Source of the DNA: Microbacterium ginsengiterrae | Lineage (GTDB): Bacteria > Actinomycetota > Actinomycetes > Actinomycetales > Microbacteriaceae | NCBI RefSeq assembly: GCF_014205075.1 | Contig: NZ_JACHMU010000001.1 | Location: 434,001-498,000, forward strand | DNA length: 64,000 bases | Direction: 5' to 3' | Part shown: piece by piece, positions 16,540 through 24,965 of the stretch | How the letters are laid out: each line of letters opens with the position of its first letter | Numbering within the stretch: the first letter of the stretch is position 1 | Made by a program: the position numbers and the translations under genes | Notes under the pieces: model-generated | Seen by the model: only the letters and a program-made list of their open reading frames with translations | Databases searched by the model: none | Told to the model about the DNA's origin: nothing

Positions 16540-16858
16540 CACACCGCACGTCTACCCAGCAGAGCCCCCGCCACGATGAGCATCACGCCGGTGCCGTCGA
16601 CCACGTTGTTCACGAGAATGACGTGCCAGATCCCTCCGGTGAAGACGACGAGCAGCCCGCACACGAGACCCACGAGCGACAGAATCACGACAACGTTTGT
16701 CGGACAGGAGCGGCAAACACGTGAGCGGCAACGAACAAGGCGGCGGATGCGACGACCGCCACGAAGCCACCAGGACCGATGCCCGCGGCGCGTCGCAACC
16801 GGGCACCGATGATCGACAATAAATACCCGATCAGAAACACTTTCGCATGTCCGATCGA
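16540..16858 (-). pseudogene. Remnant of a CPBP (CAAX-like) intramembrane protease, frameshifted
   Basis: Two membrane-like pieces in different frames follow each other. The first, about 16840-16685, reads VFLIGYLLSIIGARLRRA and then ASAALFVAAHVF, like the second motif of CPBP proteases. The second, from about 16730, reads GLVCGLLVVFTGGIWHVIL then VNNVVDG, like the third motif (GLxxGxxxxxTGxxW, H/N-xxx-N/D). The N-terminal part with the EExxxR motif is absent. The fragment ends at tRNA-Ala on one side and at the lacI end on the other, as a relic trapped at an island border. Confidence 0.45.
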
Positions 16859-16870
16859 GCGTCTTGTCAG

Positions 16871-16943
16871 TGGACCTAAGGGGATTCGAACCCCTGACCT
16901 CCTCGATGCGAACGAGGCGCGCTACCAACTGCGCCATAGGCCC
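16871..16943 (-). tRNA. tRNA-Ala (anticodon CGC)
   Basis: 73 nt with a full cloverleaf: acceptor GGGCCTA / TAGGTCC including the alanine identity pair G3:U70, D-arm GCGC, anticodon stem CCTCG/CGAGG with loop TTCGCAT (anticodon CGC), T-arm AGGGG TTCGAAT CCCCT, discriminator A. CCA is not encoded. Its 3' end faces the lower-GC block. Confidence 0.95.
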
Positions 16944-16997
16944 GTGAACCTCAGTTAGATTATCACGACCGAGAGCCGCGACGCACCGTGGCCACCA

Positions 16998-17867
16998 TCA
17001 GCCGGCGGCGCGACGCTGCAGCATCTGTCGCACGTGCTGTTCGATCTCCTCGTCGTCGACGAAGCCCATCCGGCTGTACGGCGAGGCCTCCGCGGCGGGA
17101 GCCGCGGGGGTGGGCAGGGCGACGGGAGCGGCCGGAGCCATCTGGGCCGCGCGGCGGCGGAGTTCTGCGACGCGTTCGGCGCGGCGCATCTCCTCCGTGG
17201 CGTCGATCTCGGCCCGCGCGGTCTGTGCCAGCGAACCGGCGACAGAGGCCATCGGTGCGGGCAGCGGACGTGGCGTCCACGACGCACGGCCCTGGTCGTG
17301 CAGCGGCGGGGAGACGCGCGGTGCAGACGACTCGACGACGGGTTCCGCAACGGGACGACGCGCCGCCCGTCGCGCGACGGATGCCATCTTCTGCAGTGCG
17401 ATCGTCGCCACGACCGCGAGTGCGCCGCCTGCCCAGATCAGGATCTGTCCCCCGCCGACGACGACCTGCCACGCGCCGAGGCCCGCGAGCGCGAGACCGA
17501 TCAGCAGCGCGGCGGTGGCGGTCAGACGCACGCGACGGCGCGCACGCGCCTGTCGGATGACGGGATCGGCCCGCGTGGCGGCGAGTTCAGCGCGCAGCTT
17601 CTCGAGCTCCGCCGCTTCCCGCTCCGCCTGGACGCGCTTGGCGAGACGCTGCTGCGCGAGAGCCGTGCGGGCATTGAGTTCGAGACGGATCTCTTCGGGC
17701 GCCTCGCTCGTCTCAGCGAGCACGCGCAACGCCTGATTCAGACGGACGGCGTTGCGTTCTGCGGCGTTGTACTGGTAACGCCCGCGCCAGGACGGCAGCA
17801 GATAGAGCATCCAGAGCAGCACCGCGACAAGGACGATGACGCCCCCACTCAGCACTGGCCCGTTCAT
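16998..17867 (-). CDS. Membrane protein resembling the divisome proteins GlpR/SepX
   Basis: 289 residues. One N-terminal helix (VLSGGVIVLVAVLLWMLYLLP) is followed by an arginine-rich cytoplasmic stretch and helix, then a two-helix hairpin at about 120-160, then a disordered Pro/Ala region and a conserved-looking end (MGFVDDEEIEQHVRQMLQRR). The N-terminal helix ending in LLP with basic residues after it, and the position next to rimJ and galU, match the actinobacterial septum protein called GlpR in corynebacteria and SepX in Streptomyces. Family assignment rests on layout and context, so it is moderate. Confidence 0.6.
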   Translation of the reverse strand: MNGPVLSGGVIVLVAVLLWMLYLLPSWRGRYQYNAAERNAVRLNQALRVLAETSEAPEEIRLELNARTALAQQRLAKRVQAEREAAELEKLRAELAATRADPVIRQARARRRVRLTATAALLIGLALAGLGAWQVVVGGGQILIWAGGALAVVATIALQKMASVARRAARRPVAEPVVESSAPRVSPPLHDQGRASWTPRPLPAPMASVAGSLAQTARAEIDATEEMRRAERVAELRRRAAQMAPAAPVALPTPAAPAAEASPYSRMGFVDDEEIEQHVRQMLQRRAAG

Positions 17868-17960
17868 AGGCTCAACGGTATGCGACAGCGGTCGCTGCGA
17901 GCTCCACTCCCGGCGCGTGTCGCACGCCTCTTTCCCGATCGGGGACGGACACGCCCGAGT

Positions 17961-18590
17961 TCAGATGGAGAGACGGTCCGACGGCGGGATGCTGGCGGCA
18001 TCCTGCGGCGCCCTGCCGCTGACCCAGCGCGCGAGGACGCCCTCAGGGACATCCTCCGTCGTCAACGCGAACGCGTAGTGATCCCGCCAGTCGCCGTCGA
18101 TGTGGATGTACCGACGTCGGAGGCCTTCGTACCGGAACCCGAGCTTCTGCACGACCCGCAGACTCGCCTCGTTCTCCGGGCGGATGCAGATCTCCATGCG
18201 GTGGAGTCCGTAGTCCCGGAAACATGCGTCCGTCGCGAGCGCGACGGCGGTCGGCGTGATCCCTCGACCGGCGAAGCGCTCGCTGACCCAGTAGCCGATC
18301 GTCGCCGAGTTCAGGGAACCACGGGCGACGCCCCAGACGTTCAGCTGACCGGCGATCTCCCCGTCGTGGAGCATCACGAACGGGTATCCCCCGCCGTCGC
18401 GGTACTGCTGCAGCAGACGCCGGATGCTCAGTCGCATGTCGAACCCGACCGCCCCGTTCGGGACGGTCGCCTCCCAGCGCTGCAGCCAGGAGCGGTTCTC
18501 CATGAGCTCCCGCTGAAGGGTGCGCGCATCACGCGCCCTGACCAGCCTCAGTTCGACCGATCCGTGACGAAGCCCCTGCAGGAAGTCCAT
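17961..18590 (-). CDS. GNAT acetyltransferase, RimJ type
   Basis: 209 residues, with the GNAT core from about 20 to 180. RGSLNSATIGYWVSERFAGRGI holds the acetyl-CoA loop and NEASLRVVQKLGFRYEGLRR the typical end of the fold. RimJ-type enzymes acetylate protein N-termini, such as ribosomal S5. The gene lies 22 bases after galU and before the GlpR/SepX-like gene, a widely kept actinobacterial order. Confidence 0.85.
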   Translation of the reverse strand: MDFLQGLRHGSVELRLVRARDARTLQRELMENRSWLQRWEATVPNGAVGFDMRLSIRRLLQQYRDGGGYPFVMLHDGEIAGQLNVWGVARGSLNSATIGYWVSERFAGRGITPTAVALATDACFRDYGLHRMEICIRPENEASLRVVQKLGFRYEGLRRRYIHIDGDWRDHYAFALTTEDVPEGVLARWVSGRAPQDAASIPPSDRLSI

Positions 18591-18612
18591 GCGATCCTCG
18601 CAGCCCGAGCAC

Positions 18613-19500
18613 TCACAGGCTCTCGGCGAACTCCTTCAGCCACGGACGCAGGTCGGCGCCGAGGTCTTCACGGTCGCTGGCGAGCTGGACGATGGCCTTG
18701 ATGTAGTCGACGCGGTCACCGGTGTCGTAGCGGCGTCCGCGGAAGATCACGCCGACCACGCCGGGACCGTCGGGGTCCGCCGCGAGCTCCTGGAGCGCGT
18801 CGGTGAGCTGGATCTCGCCGCCCTTGCCCGGCTCGGTGCGCTCGAGGATCGGGAACACCGACGCCGGCAGCACGTAGCGGCCGATGATCGCGAGGTTCGA
18901 GGGTGCGTCCTCACGTGCGGGCTTCTCCACGAGTCCCGTCACGCGCACGATGTCGTCGTCGCCGGTGGACTCCACGGCCGCGGCGCCGTACATGTGGATG
19001 TGCTCCGGGGCGACCTCCATGAGCGCGACGACGGTCGCGCCGGTGCGCTCGTGCTCGGCGATCATCGTCGTGATGAGTTCGTCGCGGTCGTCGATGAGGT
19101 CGTCACCGAGCATCACGACGAACGGGCTGTCACCGACGTGGGTCTTCGCACGGAGCACCGCGTGCCCGAGACCCTTGGGCTCACCCTGACGCAGGTAGTG
19201 GATGTCAGCAAGATCGCTGGACTTCATGACGCGCTCCAGGCGCTGCATGTCGCCCTTCTCGGTGAGCTTCACCTCGAGCTCCGGCACGGAGTCGAAGTGG
19301 TTCGAGATCATGTTCTTGTTGCGGCCGATGATGACGAGGATGTCGTCGATGCCCGCGGACGCCGCCTCTTCGACCACGTACTGGATGGCCGGCTTGTCGA
19401 CGACAGGAAGCATCTCCTTCGGCATCGCCTTGGTCGCGGGAAGGAAGCGCGTTCCCAAGCCCGCCGCCGGAATGACTGCCTTCATCTTGTGCTTACCCAT
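18613..19500 (-). CDS. galU: UTP-glucose-1-phosphate uridylyltransferase
   Basis: 295 residues. Begins MGKHKMKAVIPAAGLGTRFL, giving the nucleotide-binding GxGTRxLPxTKxxPKEMLP motif near residues 13-30, followed by VDKPAIQYVVEEA and, further on, VEKPAREDAPSNLAIIGRYVL. It makes UDP-glucose for envelope polysaccharides. A TAAGCT hexamer lies 6 nt before the ATG, so its mRNA is probably leaderless and divergent from the cyclo-ligase transcript. Confidence 0.95.
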   Translation of the reverse strand: MGKHKMKAVIPAAGLGTRFLPATKAMPKEMLPVVDKPAIQYVVEEAASAGIDDILVIIGRNKNMISNHFDSVPELEVKLTEKGDMQRLERVMKSSDLADIHYLRQGEPKGLGHAVLRAKTHVGDSPFVVMLGDDLIDDRDELITTMIAEHERTGATVVALMEVAPEHIHMYGAAAVESTGDDDIVRVTGLVEKPAREDAPSNLAIIGRYVLPASVFPILERTEPGKGGEIQLTDALQELAADPDGPGVVGVIFRGRRYDTGDRVDYIKAIVQLASDREDLGADLRPWLKEFAESL

Positions 19501-19506
19501 CCGCCC

Positions 19507-19512
19507 AGCTTA
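19507..19512 (-). promoter_or_regulatory. -10 hexamer of leaderless galU
   Basis: On the minus strand TAAGCT ends 6 nt before the galU ATG at 19500. No ribosome binding site is present. Confidence 0.5.
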
Positions 19513-19539
19513 GTGGGGCTGACGGGAAGCCCCGCCACG

Positions 19540-19545
19540 TAGAAT
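19540..19545 (+). promoter_or_regulatory. -10 hexamer of a leaderless start
   Basis: TAGAAT ends 6 nt before the ATG at 19552, with a CTGACG -35-like hexamer about 15 bases further upstream. Confidence 0.6.
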
Positions 19546-19551
19546 CGCAGC

Positions 19552-20148
19552 ATGTCGCCCGACGTCGAACAAGCCAAGCGCGCACTCCGTGCCGATCTCC
19601 GCGAGCGTCGTCAGCTGCTGTCCGATCAGCAGCGCGAGGATGCGGCATCCGGTCTGACCGCACAGCTCGAGGAACTCGTGGCCGCGCATGGAGCGAAGTC
19701 GATCTCCTGCTTCCTCTCGACGACCACGGAGCCGGACACCCGCGCGTTCATCACTGCTGCGGTGCAGCGCGGCATCCGGGTCCTGCTGCCGATCACGCGC
19801 GCGGACGGACTGCTCGACTGGGCCGTCGCGAATGATTCCGACGATGTCGCAGAGGGCATGTTCGGCCTGCCAGAGCCGACAGGTGAAGTGCTCGGACCCA
19901 TCGCCGTCAACGACGTGGATCTCATGATCATCCCCGCCGCGGCCGTCGACGCCGACGGCACACGGCTCGGCTGGGGGCGTGGCTACTTCGACAAGACGAT
20001 CGGGTCGATGGAGAACTGCCCTCCCGTGTACGCGGTGACTTATGATTCCGAAGTACTCGATTCCCTTCCGCGCGAGCTGCACGATCAGCCGGTCACCGGC
20101 GTCGTCACGCCCACCCGGACCCTCGACCTGTCGCAGTCGCGACCCTGA
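19552..20148 (+). CDS. 5-formyltetrahydrofolate cyclo-ligase
   Basis: 198 residues. The ATP/Mg site pattern is at the C-terminal half: LGWGRGYFDKTI (the GxGxGYYD motif) near 142, after DLMIIPAAAVDADGTR. It converts 5-formyl-THF to 5,10-methenyl-THF with ATP and so salvages formyl-folate. It is divergent from galU, and the neighbourhood galU / cyclo-ligase / FmdB / MscL is a common actinobacterial order. Confidence 0.92.
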   Translation: MSPDVEQAKRALRADLRERRQLLSDQQREDAASGLTAQLEELVAAHGAKSISCFLSTTTEPDTRAFITAAVQRGIRVLLPITRADGLLDWAVANDSDDVAEGMFGLPEPTGEVLGPIAVNDVDLMIIPAAAVDADGTRLGWGRGYFDKTIGSMENCPPVYAVTYDSEVLDSLPRELHDQPVTGVVTPTRTLDLSQSRP

Positions 20149-20164
20149 CCCGCGGGATACGAAC

Positions 20165-20437
20165 ATGCCCACCTACGCCTACGCCTGCACCTCGTGCGAC
20201 CACGCTTTCGACGCCGTCCAGAGCTTCACGGACGACGCCCTCACGCTCTGCCCCGAGTGCGGTGGATCCCTGCGCAAGCAGTACGGGTCCATCGGCGTGA
20301 CCTTCAACGGCTCAGGCTTCTATCGCACCGACTCCCGGAGTGGCGGTGGCGAAAAGAGCCGCTCCTCGGCATCATCGAAGACGGAGTCGTCGACGAGTGC
20401 CACACCGGCCCCCGCGTCGGCACCGGCCTCGAACTGA
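20165..20437 (+). CDS. FmdB-type zinc ribbon protein
   Basis: 90 residues. The first 45 form the FmdB/CxxC zinc ribbon: CTSC near residue 9 and CPEC near 31 would bind one Zn. The Ser/Ala/Pro-rich tail is disordered. The family was first seen beside formamidase and acetamidase genes and is thought to be regulatory; the function is unproven. It lies between the cyclo-ligase and mscL with short gaps, so probably in one transcript. Confidence 0.85.
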   Translation: MPTYAYACTSCDHAFDAVQSFTDDALTLCPECGGSLRKQYGSIGVTFNGSGFYRTDSRSGGGEKSRSSASSKTESSTSATPAPASAPASN

Positions 20438-20464
20438 GGTCCGATCACACCTACGGGGGTTCCC

Positions 20465-20902
20465 ATGTTCAAGGGGTTCAAGGAGTTCATCGCCCAGGGC
20501 AACGTCATCGACCTCGCCGTCGCGGTGGTCATCGGCGGTGCGTTCACGGCGATCGTGACCGCAGTCGTCGACAGCATCATCACGCCGCTGGTCGCGTTGT
20601 TCTACCAGCCCGATGACTCGGGCAACTTCGGTCCGACGCTGACCGGCATCTACGGGCAGTCGGTCACCTTCCCGCTGGGCAGTCTCATCACGGCGATCAT
20701 CAGCTTCCTCGCCGTCGCGCTGGTCGTCTACTTCGTGTTCGTCATGCCGATGAACAAGTGGAAGGAACGCCAGGCGGCGAAGAACCCCGCCGTCGAGGAG
20801 CCGACGCTTCCCAGCGAGCAGGAGCTGCTCATCGAGATCCGCGACCTGCTGCGCAAGGACACCGGCGCGGGCCGGGGTTCCCTCAGCGCCGACGTTCAGT
20901 AG
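20465..20902 (+). CDS. mscL: Large-conductance mechanosensitive channel
   Basis: 145 residues. [20 protein letters not shown] is the conserved N-terminal amphipathic helix and the start of pore helix TM1; TM2 is [24 protein letters not shown] charged cytoplasmic helix, [16 protein letters not shown], closes the protein. It forms a homopentamer that opens under membrane tension to release solutes during osmotic downshock. The last 7 bases overlap the convergent small gene at 20896. Confidence 0.95.
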   Translation: MFKGFKEFIAQGNVIDLAVAVVIGGAFTAIVTAVVDSIITPLVALFYQPDDSGNFGPTLTGIYGQSVTFPLGSLITAIISFLAVALVVYFVFVMPMNKWKERQAAKNPAVEEPTLPSEQELLIEIRDLLRKDTGAGRGSLSADVQ

Positions 20903-21099
20903 TGCGGCGGGACGTCGCCGAGCAGTCGCTCATCGTTCGGCCCTGAGGGCCGAGGACGCGGGGGCTTCTCGGCGACGTCCGGCGACGGATCCGTTCCCGG
21001 AGCAGGGGTCAGGCGGGCGCGGCGGCTGCCGGGTAGGCGGACGATCCGCTGGCGCGCAGCACCCGCGACATCCTCCTCGTCCTGTTCCCGGTCAGACAT
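20896..21099 (-). CDS. Small hydrophilic protein coupled to the helicase-like gene, 67 aa
   Basis: 67 residues, starting [20 protein letters not shown] and ending [13 protein letters not shown]. Its ATG (21099) lies inside the end of the upstream helicase-like gene (stop at 21092), an 8-base overlap that implies co-translation. It has an acidic start, a basic centre ([10 protein letters not shown]) and a Pro-rich part, with no recognised domain. The end of the protein looks conserved in type, suggesting a short interaction motif. A partner role for the large protein is inferred from coupling only. Confidence 0.6.
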   Translation of the reverse strand: MSDREQDEEDVAGAARQRIVRLPGSRRARLTPAPGTDPSPDVAEKPPRPRPSGPNDERLLGDVPPHY

Positions 21100-24000
21100 C
21101 GCCCGGCAGGTCGATCGGCTGCGTGTCGGTGTCGGCCCGCACCGCGTCCGGTGCGATCCCGAGGACGGCCGCGATACGGGAGGCCACGGTGATCGGGTCG
21201 CTGTAGAGGTCGAAGGCGTGCACGCGCACGTAATGCCATCCCAGGCGACGCAGCACGTGCGGCCGCAGCCGGAGCGTCTCGCGCAGCGACTCCCCGCGGG
21301 TCTCGGGGTCGGACTCGATGACGACCGCCTTGCCGCCGTGCTGGGCCACCAGGGGCAAAAGCCCCCGGTAGTCGACGTCCACGGAGGCGCCCATGCGGCG
21401 CAGCTCACGGGCCAGAGCGAGCGTGAGCGGGTCGGCGAGATCCTCCAAGCGGGACTCGCGCCCTCGGGTGGCGAGTCCGCCGAGGATCGACATGAGTGTG
21501 GACGCACCGTGCTCGAGGCGTCCGTCGTCGAACGCGGAGGGACGGATCGAGGACACGAGCACCATCGACCGCCGCGCCCTGGTCATCCCGACCGTGAGCA
21601 GTCGCTCACCGTCGGGGGTGGACAGGTCGCCGAAGTCGCTGAGGACGCGGCCGTGCTTGGTGAGTCCGTAGCCGAGGGAGAAGATGACGCGGTCGCGGCT
21701 CTCCGCCACCGATTCCTCGAGGGTGAGCACCGCGAACGGCTCGGCGGTGTCCCTGCCCACGAAATCGGCGACGTCCGATCGACCGGCGAAGGCCGTCGTG
21801 ACGGCGGCGCGCACCCGCTCGGCGTGACGGGCACTCGCGGTGATGACCATGAGCGACTCCGACGGGCGGTGCACCGCGTGCTCGACGACGAGTGTCACGA
21901 CGCGAGCGACTTCGGCATCGGGACTCTCGACGGCGCCCGTGATCGGATCGGGTGCTCCGACGCCGCCCTCGACGTAGTCGACCGTCAGGCTTCCACGGCC
22001 GAGGTAGGAGCCAGCCCACGGCAGGGACACGATCTCGCCGCCGTAGAAGGCGTCGTTGATGAGTTCGGCGAGGTCCTCGCCGCCGGCGCGGTAGCTGCGG
22101 GTGAGGGTCATCACCGGGAGCAACTCGGCCAGGCGTTCGAACACCGAGGTCTCGTCGAACGGCACCTCCGGCTCCCAGTCGTCGCCGGGGTCGACCGCCA
22201 TCTCGAACGGGGTGGGCCGCTGCGTCACAGGGTCGCCGAATGCGACGACCTGGCGGGCCCGGCGGATGGCAGGGGCCGCCTCCGCGAGGTTGATGGCCGC
22301 GGCATCCACGAGCAGGACCGTGTCGAACTCGACGGAGTCGGGGATCTCCGGCACGAGGTAGGGCGAGGCGATCCAGGCGGGTGCGAGCACGTTCATCAGC
22401 GTGGGAGCGGCCGAGACGATCTCCGCCGTCGTCGGCGTGCCCTGGGTGAGCGCCCTGCGGAGGTTCTGCGACTCGGTCGGCTCATCGACGATCGCGATGC
22501 GCCATTGGTTCGCCAGCTGCCAGGCGAGCAGAGGTCCCGCCATCGACGCGTGCGCCTCGTCGACGAGGCGATAGTCGCGTTCGAGGCGGTCGACGACCGC
22601 CGTGTTCGCGCCGAGGAGGGCGCGCTCGTCCTGCAGCGACCGCTCGAGCAGGGACTGCCACCAGGCGAACTCGAGCTCGTCGGCCACGCGGTCCTCCGGG
22701 ACGTGGCGCACGGAGAGCTCCGCGAGCAGCGGCTCGAGGCCGAGAGTGGCGAGCTCGTCGCGGATCGTGGCGCGCTCGACGAGGTTGTCGAAGACATCGG
22801 AGGTGGCGGCGAGGCCGGCGAGAGTGCGGACGAGACGCTCCACCGGGAGGGTCGCCAGCGGCTCGCGGCGCCCGAGCGCGGCGTCCAGCTCCGCGAGCTC
22901 GGCCGTCACCCGCTCCCAGGATGCGTACACCTCGCCGAGCCCGAGGGGAACCTCCGGGGCGACGCCCGCGTCGACGAACCGCTGCCACTGCGTGCGCTGC
23001 TGCTGGATGCGCAGCAGCGCCTCGTGCATCTCGGTGATGTGCACGCCGGGGCGCACGTACTCCTTGGCCAGCCGGCGCAGCCGGCGGCGGTTGGCTCCGG
23101 ACATCTCCGGGGAGTCGCGGCGAGAACCGTGCGCCTTGATGAGTTCACCGAGCGGCCGCTCGAACACCGTGGGGCTGAACCTGTCGAGAGAGTCGCGGAT
23201 GCCCTCGAGCAGCCGCAGGTACTCCCCCAGCTCATCGATCGTCGCGAACGGGCGCATCCGGGTCTGCGAGATCAGCGCGTAGCCGCGCTCGAGCAACTCG
23301 GGGACGCTCTCGCCGTGCAGGCGTCCGGCAAGGTCGTGCGCGGATCGGGCATCCTGCGTGCTGCGGAAGTTCACCCCGTACCAGGGGGAATCGTCTGGAC
23401 CGAAACGGAACTCGCCGAGCTTCGCGGCCTGCACGAGTGCCGCAGCCGCGGCGGTGCGGTCGCCTGCCAGCCGGCGCAGCGTCTCGGTGCTCAGTCGCGC
23501 GGTGGTGGACGGCGGCGTGGGGAGGGACGCGAGCCGGGTGAGCTGTCGCGTGGCATCCAGGATGGTCACGCCGAGTCCGTCGACCGGAGCGGTCAGGGCT
23601 CGGCGGTAGTCGAGCAGCACGTTGCGGAGGCGCACGAGCGCATCGTCGACCTCACTGATCTTCGGCGCGACCGCTTTCTCGTTGCGGCCGATCGCGCGTA
23701 CGAGATCGCGACGGATGCTCCCCGGCGAGACGGCGAGGCTGTCGAGGCCGATCCCACTCAGACGGTGACGGACGCCGTCGAGCGTCGAGCGGCGCGCCGA
23801 GACGACGAGGACGCGCTTGCCCGCGCGCACGAGCTCACCGAGCGCGTTGATGACGGTCTGCGTGCCACCGGTGCCCGGGAGAGTCGAGACGACGAGGGAG
23901 TGGCCGGCGGAGATCCGCGCGAGCACCGACTCCTGCTCCGCATCGGCGTCCAGCAGAAGCGTGTCGGATGCGGGAGCGCGCTCGTCCGGTCCGACGACCT

Positions 24001-24805
24001 GAGGCAGGGGCCGGGATGCGGTGACCCGCTCCCGGTCGTCCGCGTGACCGGCGAGCGCGTTGAGCAGCTGATGGTCGAGCGTGCGACTGTCGCGCGACAT
24101 GGAGGCGCCGACGTCCGCGAACGTCGACACGACGAGCCGCGGAAGCACCGTGAACGTGTCGATCGAGGCGGTCGCGGCGCGGAGCCTGTCGATGACGGGC
24201 TGCGGCTTGAAGATCCCGCCGTCATAGGCGAGGGCCGCCAGAGCCTCCGCGTCGATGGAGATCCCGAAGTGCTCGCGTGCGACGCGCACGAGCTCGGGGT
24301 TGACGATGAAGGCGCCCTGCAGCTTCAGTTCGTAGTCCGTGTGGTGGCGGCGGATCGCGAGAGGGCGCAGCAGGACGGGGGCGGCGAAGTCCGCGCCGCC
24401 GATGCGCCAGCCGGCGATGCCGACGGCGAGGTGGACGGCGTCGATCCCGCGCACGGTGCGCAGCTCGGTGTTCTTCGCCGTGATCCGTTCGGCCGCCATC
24501 CGCGCGGTGCGCAGTCCTACTTCGTCGCGGAAGAGATTCGACAGCAGCGTCGACTTCCCGGTGATGAACTGCGGGAGGCTCCCCGGGTGGGCCTTGGAGA
24601 TGTCGATGCCGCCCTCGACCGTGTCCCGATAGGTGAACAGGGGCGAGCGTCCGCCGAGATCGGCGGCCTCTGCACGGAGGCGGGTGCGCTCGGCGTCGGC
24701 GATGTGTGCGACCGCGACGGATCCGGGGTCGCCCTGCTGGTCGCCGATCGTCATCGCGGCAGCCACTGCCGCGTCTGCCGCGGCCTTGTCTTCACGTCGC
24801 CACAC
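21092..24805 (-). CDS. Large SF1 helicase-like protein with degenerate Walker motifs and C-terminal nuclease-like domain
   Basis: 1237 residues if GTG 24805 is the start; the frame is open to 24916, but the added part looks random. Order: a DUF4011-like N-terminal domain (about 40-290), helicase core split by a long helical insert (about 300-1090), and an MTES_1575-type restriction-nuclease-like domain (about 1115-1230, with KAVVIESD). Motif Ia follows SARRSTLDG, motif III is GDPVTQRP, and motif VI is GMTRARRSM. But Walker A reads PGTGGTQT near 310, with Gly in place of Lys, and Walker B reads LLVDAAAI near 830, with Ala in place of Glu. ATP hydrolysis would be unusual or lost. Confidence 0.75.
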   Translation of the reverse strand: MWRREDKAAADAAVAAAMTIGDQQGDPGSVAVAHIADAERTRLRAEAADLGGRSPLFTYRDTVEGGIDISKAHPGSLPQFITGKSTLLSNLFRDEVGLRTARMAAERITAKNTELRTVRGIDAVHLAVGIAGWRIGGADFAAPVLLRPLAIRRHHTDYELKLQGAFIVNPELVRVAREHFGISIDAEALAALAYDGGIFKPQPVIDRLRAATASIDTFTVLPRLVVSTFADVGASMSRDSRTLDHQLLNALAGHADDRERVTASRPLPQVVGPDERAPASDTLLLDADAEQESVLARISAGHSLVVSTLPGTGGTQTVINALGELVRAGKRVLVVSARRSTLDGVRHRLSGIGLDSLAVSPGSIRRDLVRAIGRNEKAVAPKISEVDDALVRLRNVLLDYRRALTAPVDGLGVTILDATRQLTRLASLPTPPSTTARLSTETLRRLAGDRTAAAAALVQAAKLGEFRFGPDDSPWYGVNFRSTQDARSAHDLAGRLHGESVPELLERGYALISQTRMRPFATIDELGEYLRLLEGIRDSLDRFSPTVFERPLGELIKAHGSRRDSPEMSGANRRRLRRLAKEYVRPGVHITEMHEALLRIQQQRTQWQRFVDAGVAPEVPLGLGEVYASWERVTAELAELDAALGRREPLATLPVERLVRTLAGLAATSDVFDNLVERATIRDELATLGLEPLLAELSVRHVPEDRVADELEFAWWQSLLERSLQDERALLGANTAVVDRLERDYRLVDEAHASMAGPLLAWQLANQWRIAIVDEPTESQNLRRALTQGTPTTAEIVSAAPTLMNVLAPAWIASPYLVPEIPDSVEFDTVLLVDAAAINLAEAAPAIRRARQVVAFGDPVTQRPTPFEMAVDPGDDWEPEVPFDETSVFERLAELLPVMTLTRSYRAGGEDLAELINDAFYGGEIVSLPWAGSYLGRGSLTVDYVEGGVGAPDPITGAVESPDAEVARVVTLVVEHAVHRPSESLMVITASARHAERVRAAVTTAFAGRSDVADFVGRDTAEPFAVLTLEESVAESRDRVIFSLGYGLTKHGRVLSDFGDLSTPDGERLLTVGMTRARRSMVLVSSIRPSAFDDGRLEHGASTLMSILGGLATRGRESRLEDLADPLTLALARELRRMGASVDVDYRGLLPLVAQHGGKAVVIESDPETRGESLRETLRLRPHVLRRLGWHYVRVHAFDLYSDPITVASRIAAVLGIAPDAVRADTDTQPIDLPGDV

Positions 24806-24965
24806 ATACGACAGACTAGGCTCCGCAGGACGGTGCACCCTGTATCCTGGGCGGGTTTCACGGGATTGGCCCACTTTTCCTCCACATCGGAGGCGGTTTT
24901 CGCCCTCCTCCCCCATTCACGGATTTTCGCGGGCACGGCGACTGCGCACGAACCACGATGAGAAC

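Noticed and set aside
16443..16937. Minus-strand frame that starts inside tRNA-Ala (MAQLVARLVRIEEVRG)
   Set aside because: Its start is the tRNA sequence itself; only the middle part has protein-like character, and that is listed as a pseudogene remnant.
21218..24961. Very long + strand open frame opposite the helicase-like gene
   Set aside because: It mirrors the minus-strand gene, is full of Arg/Gly/Asp-rich low-order sequence and has no domain; such frames are normal at 70% G+C.
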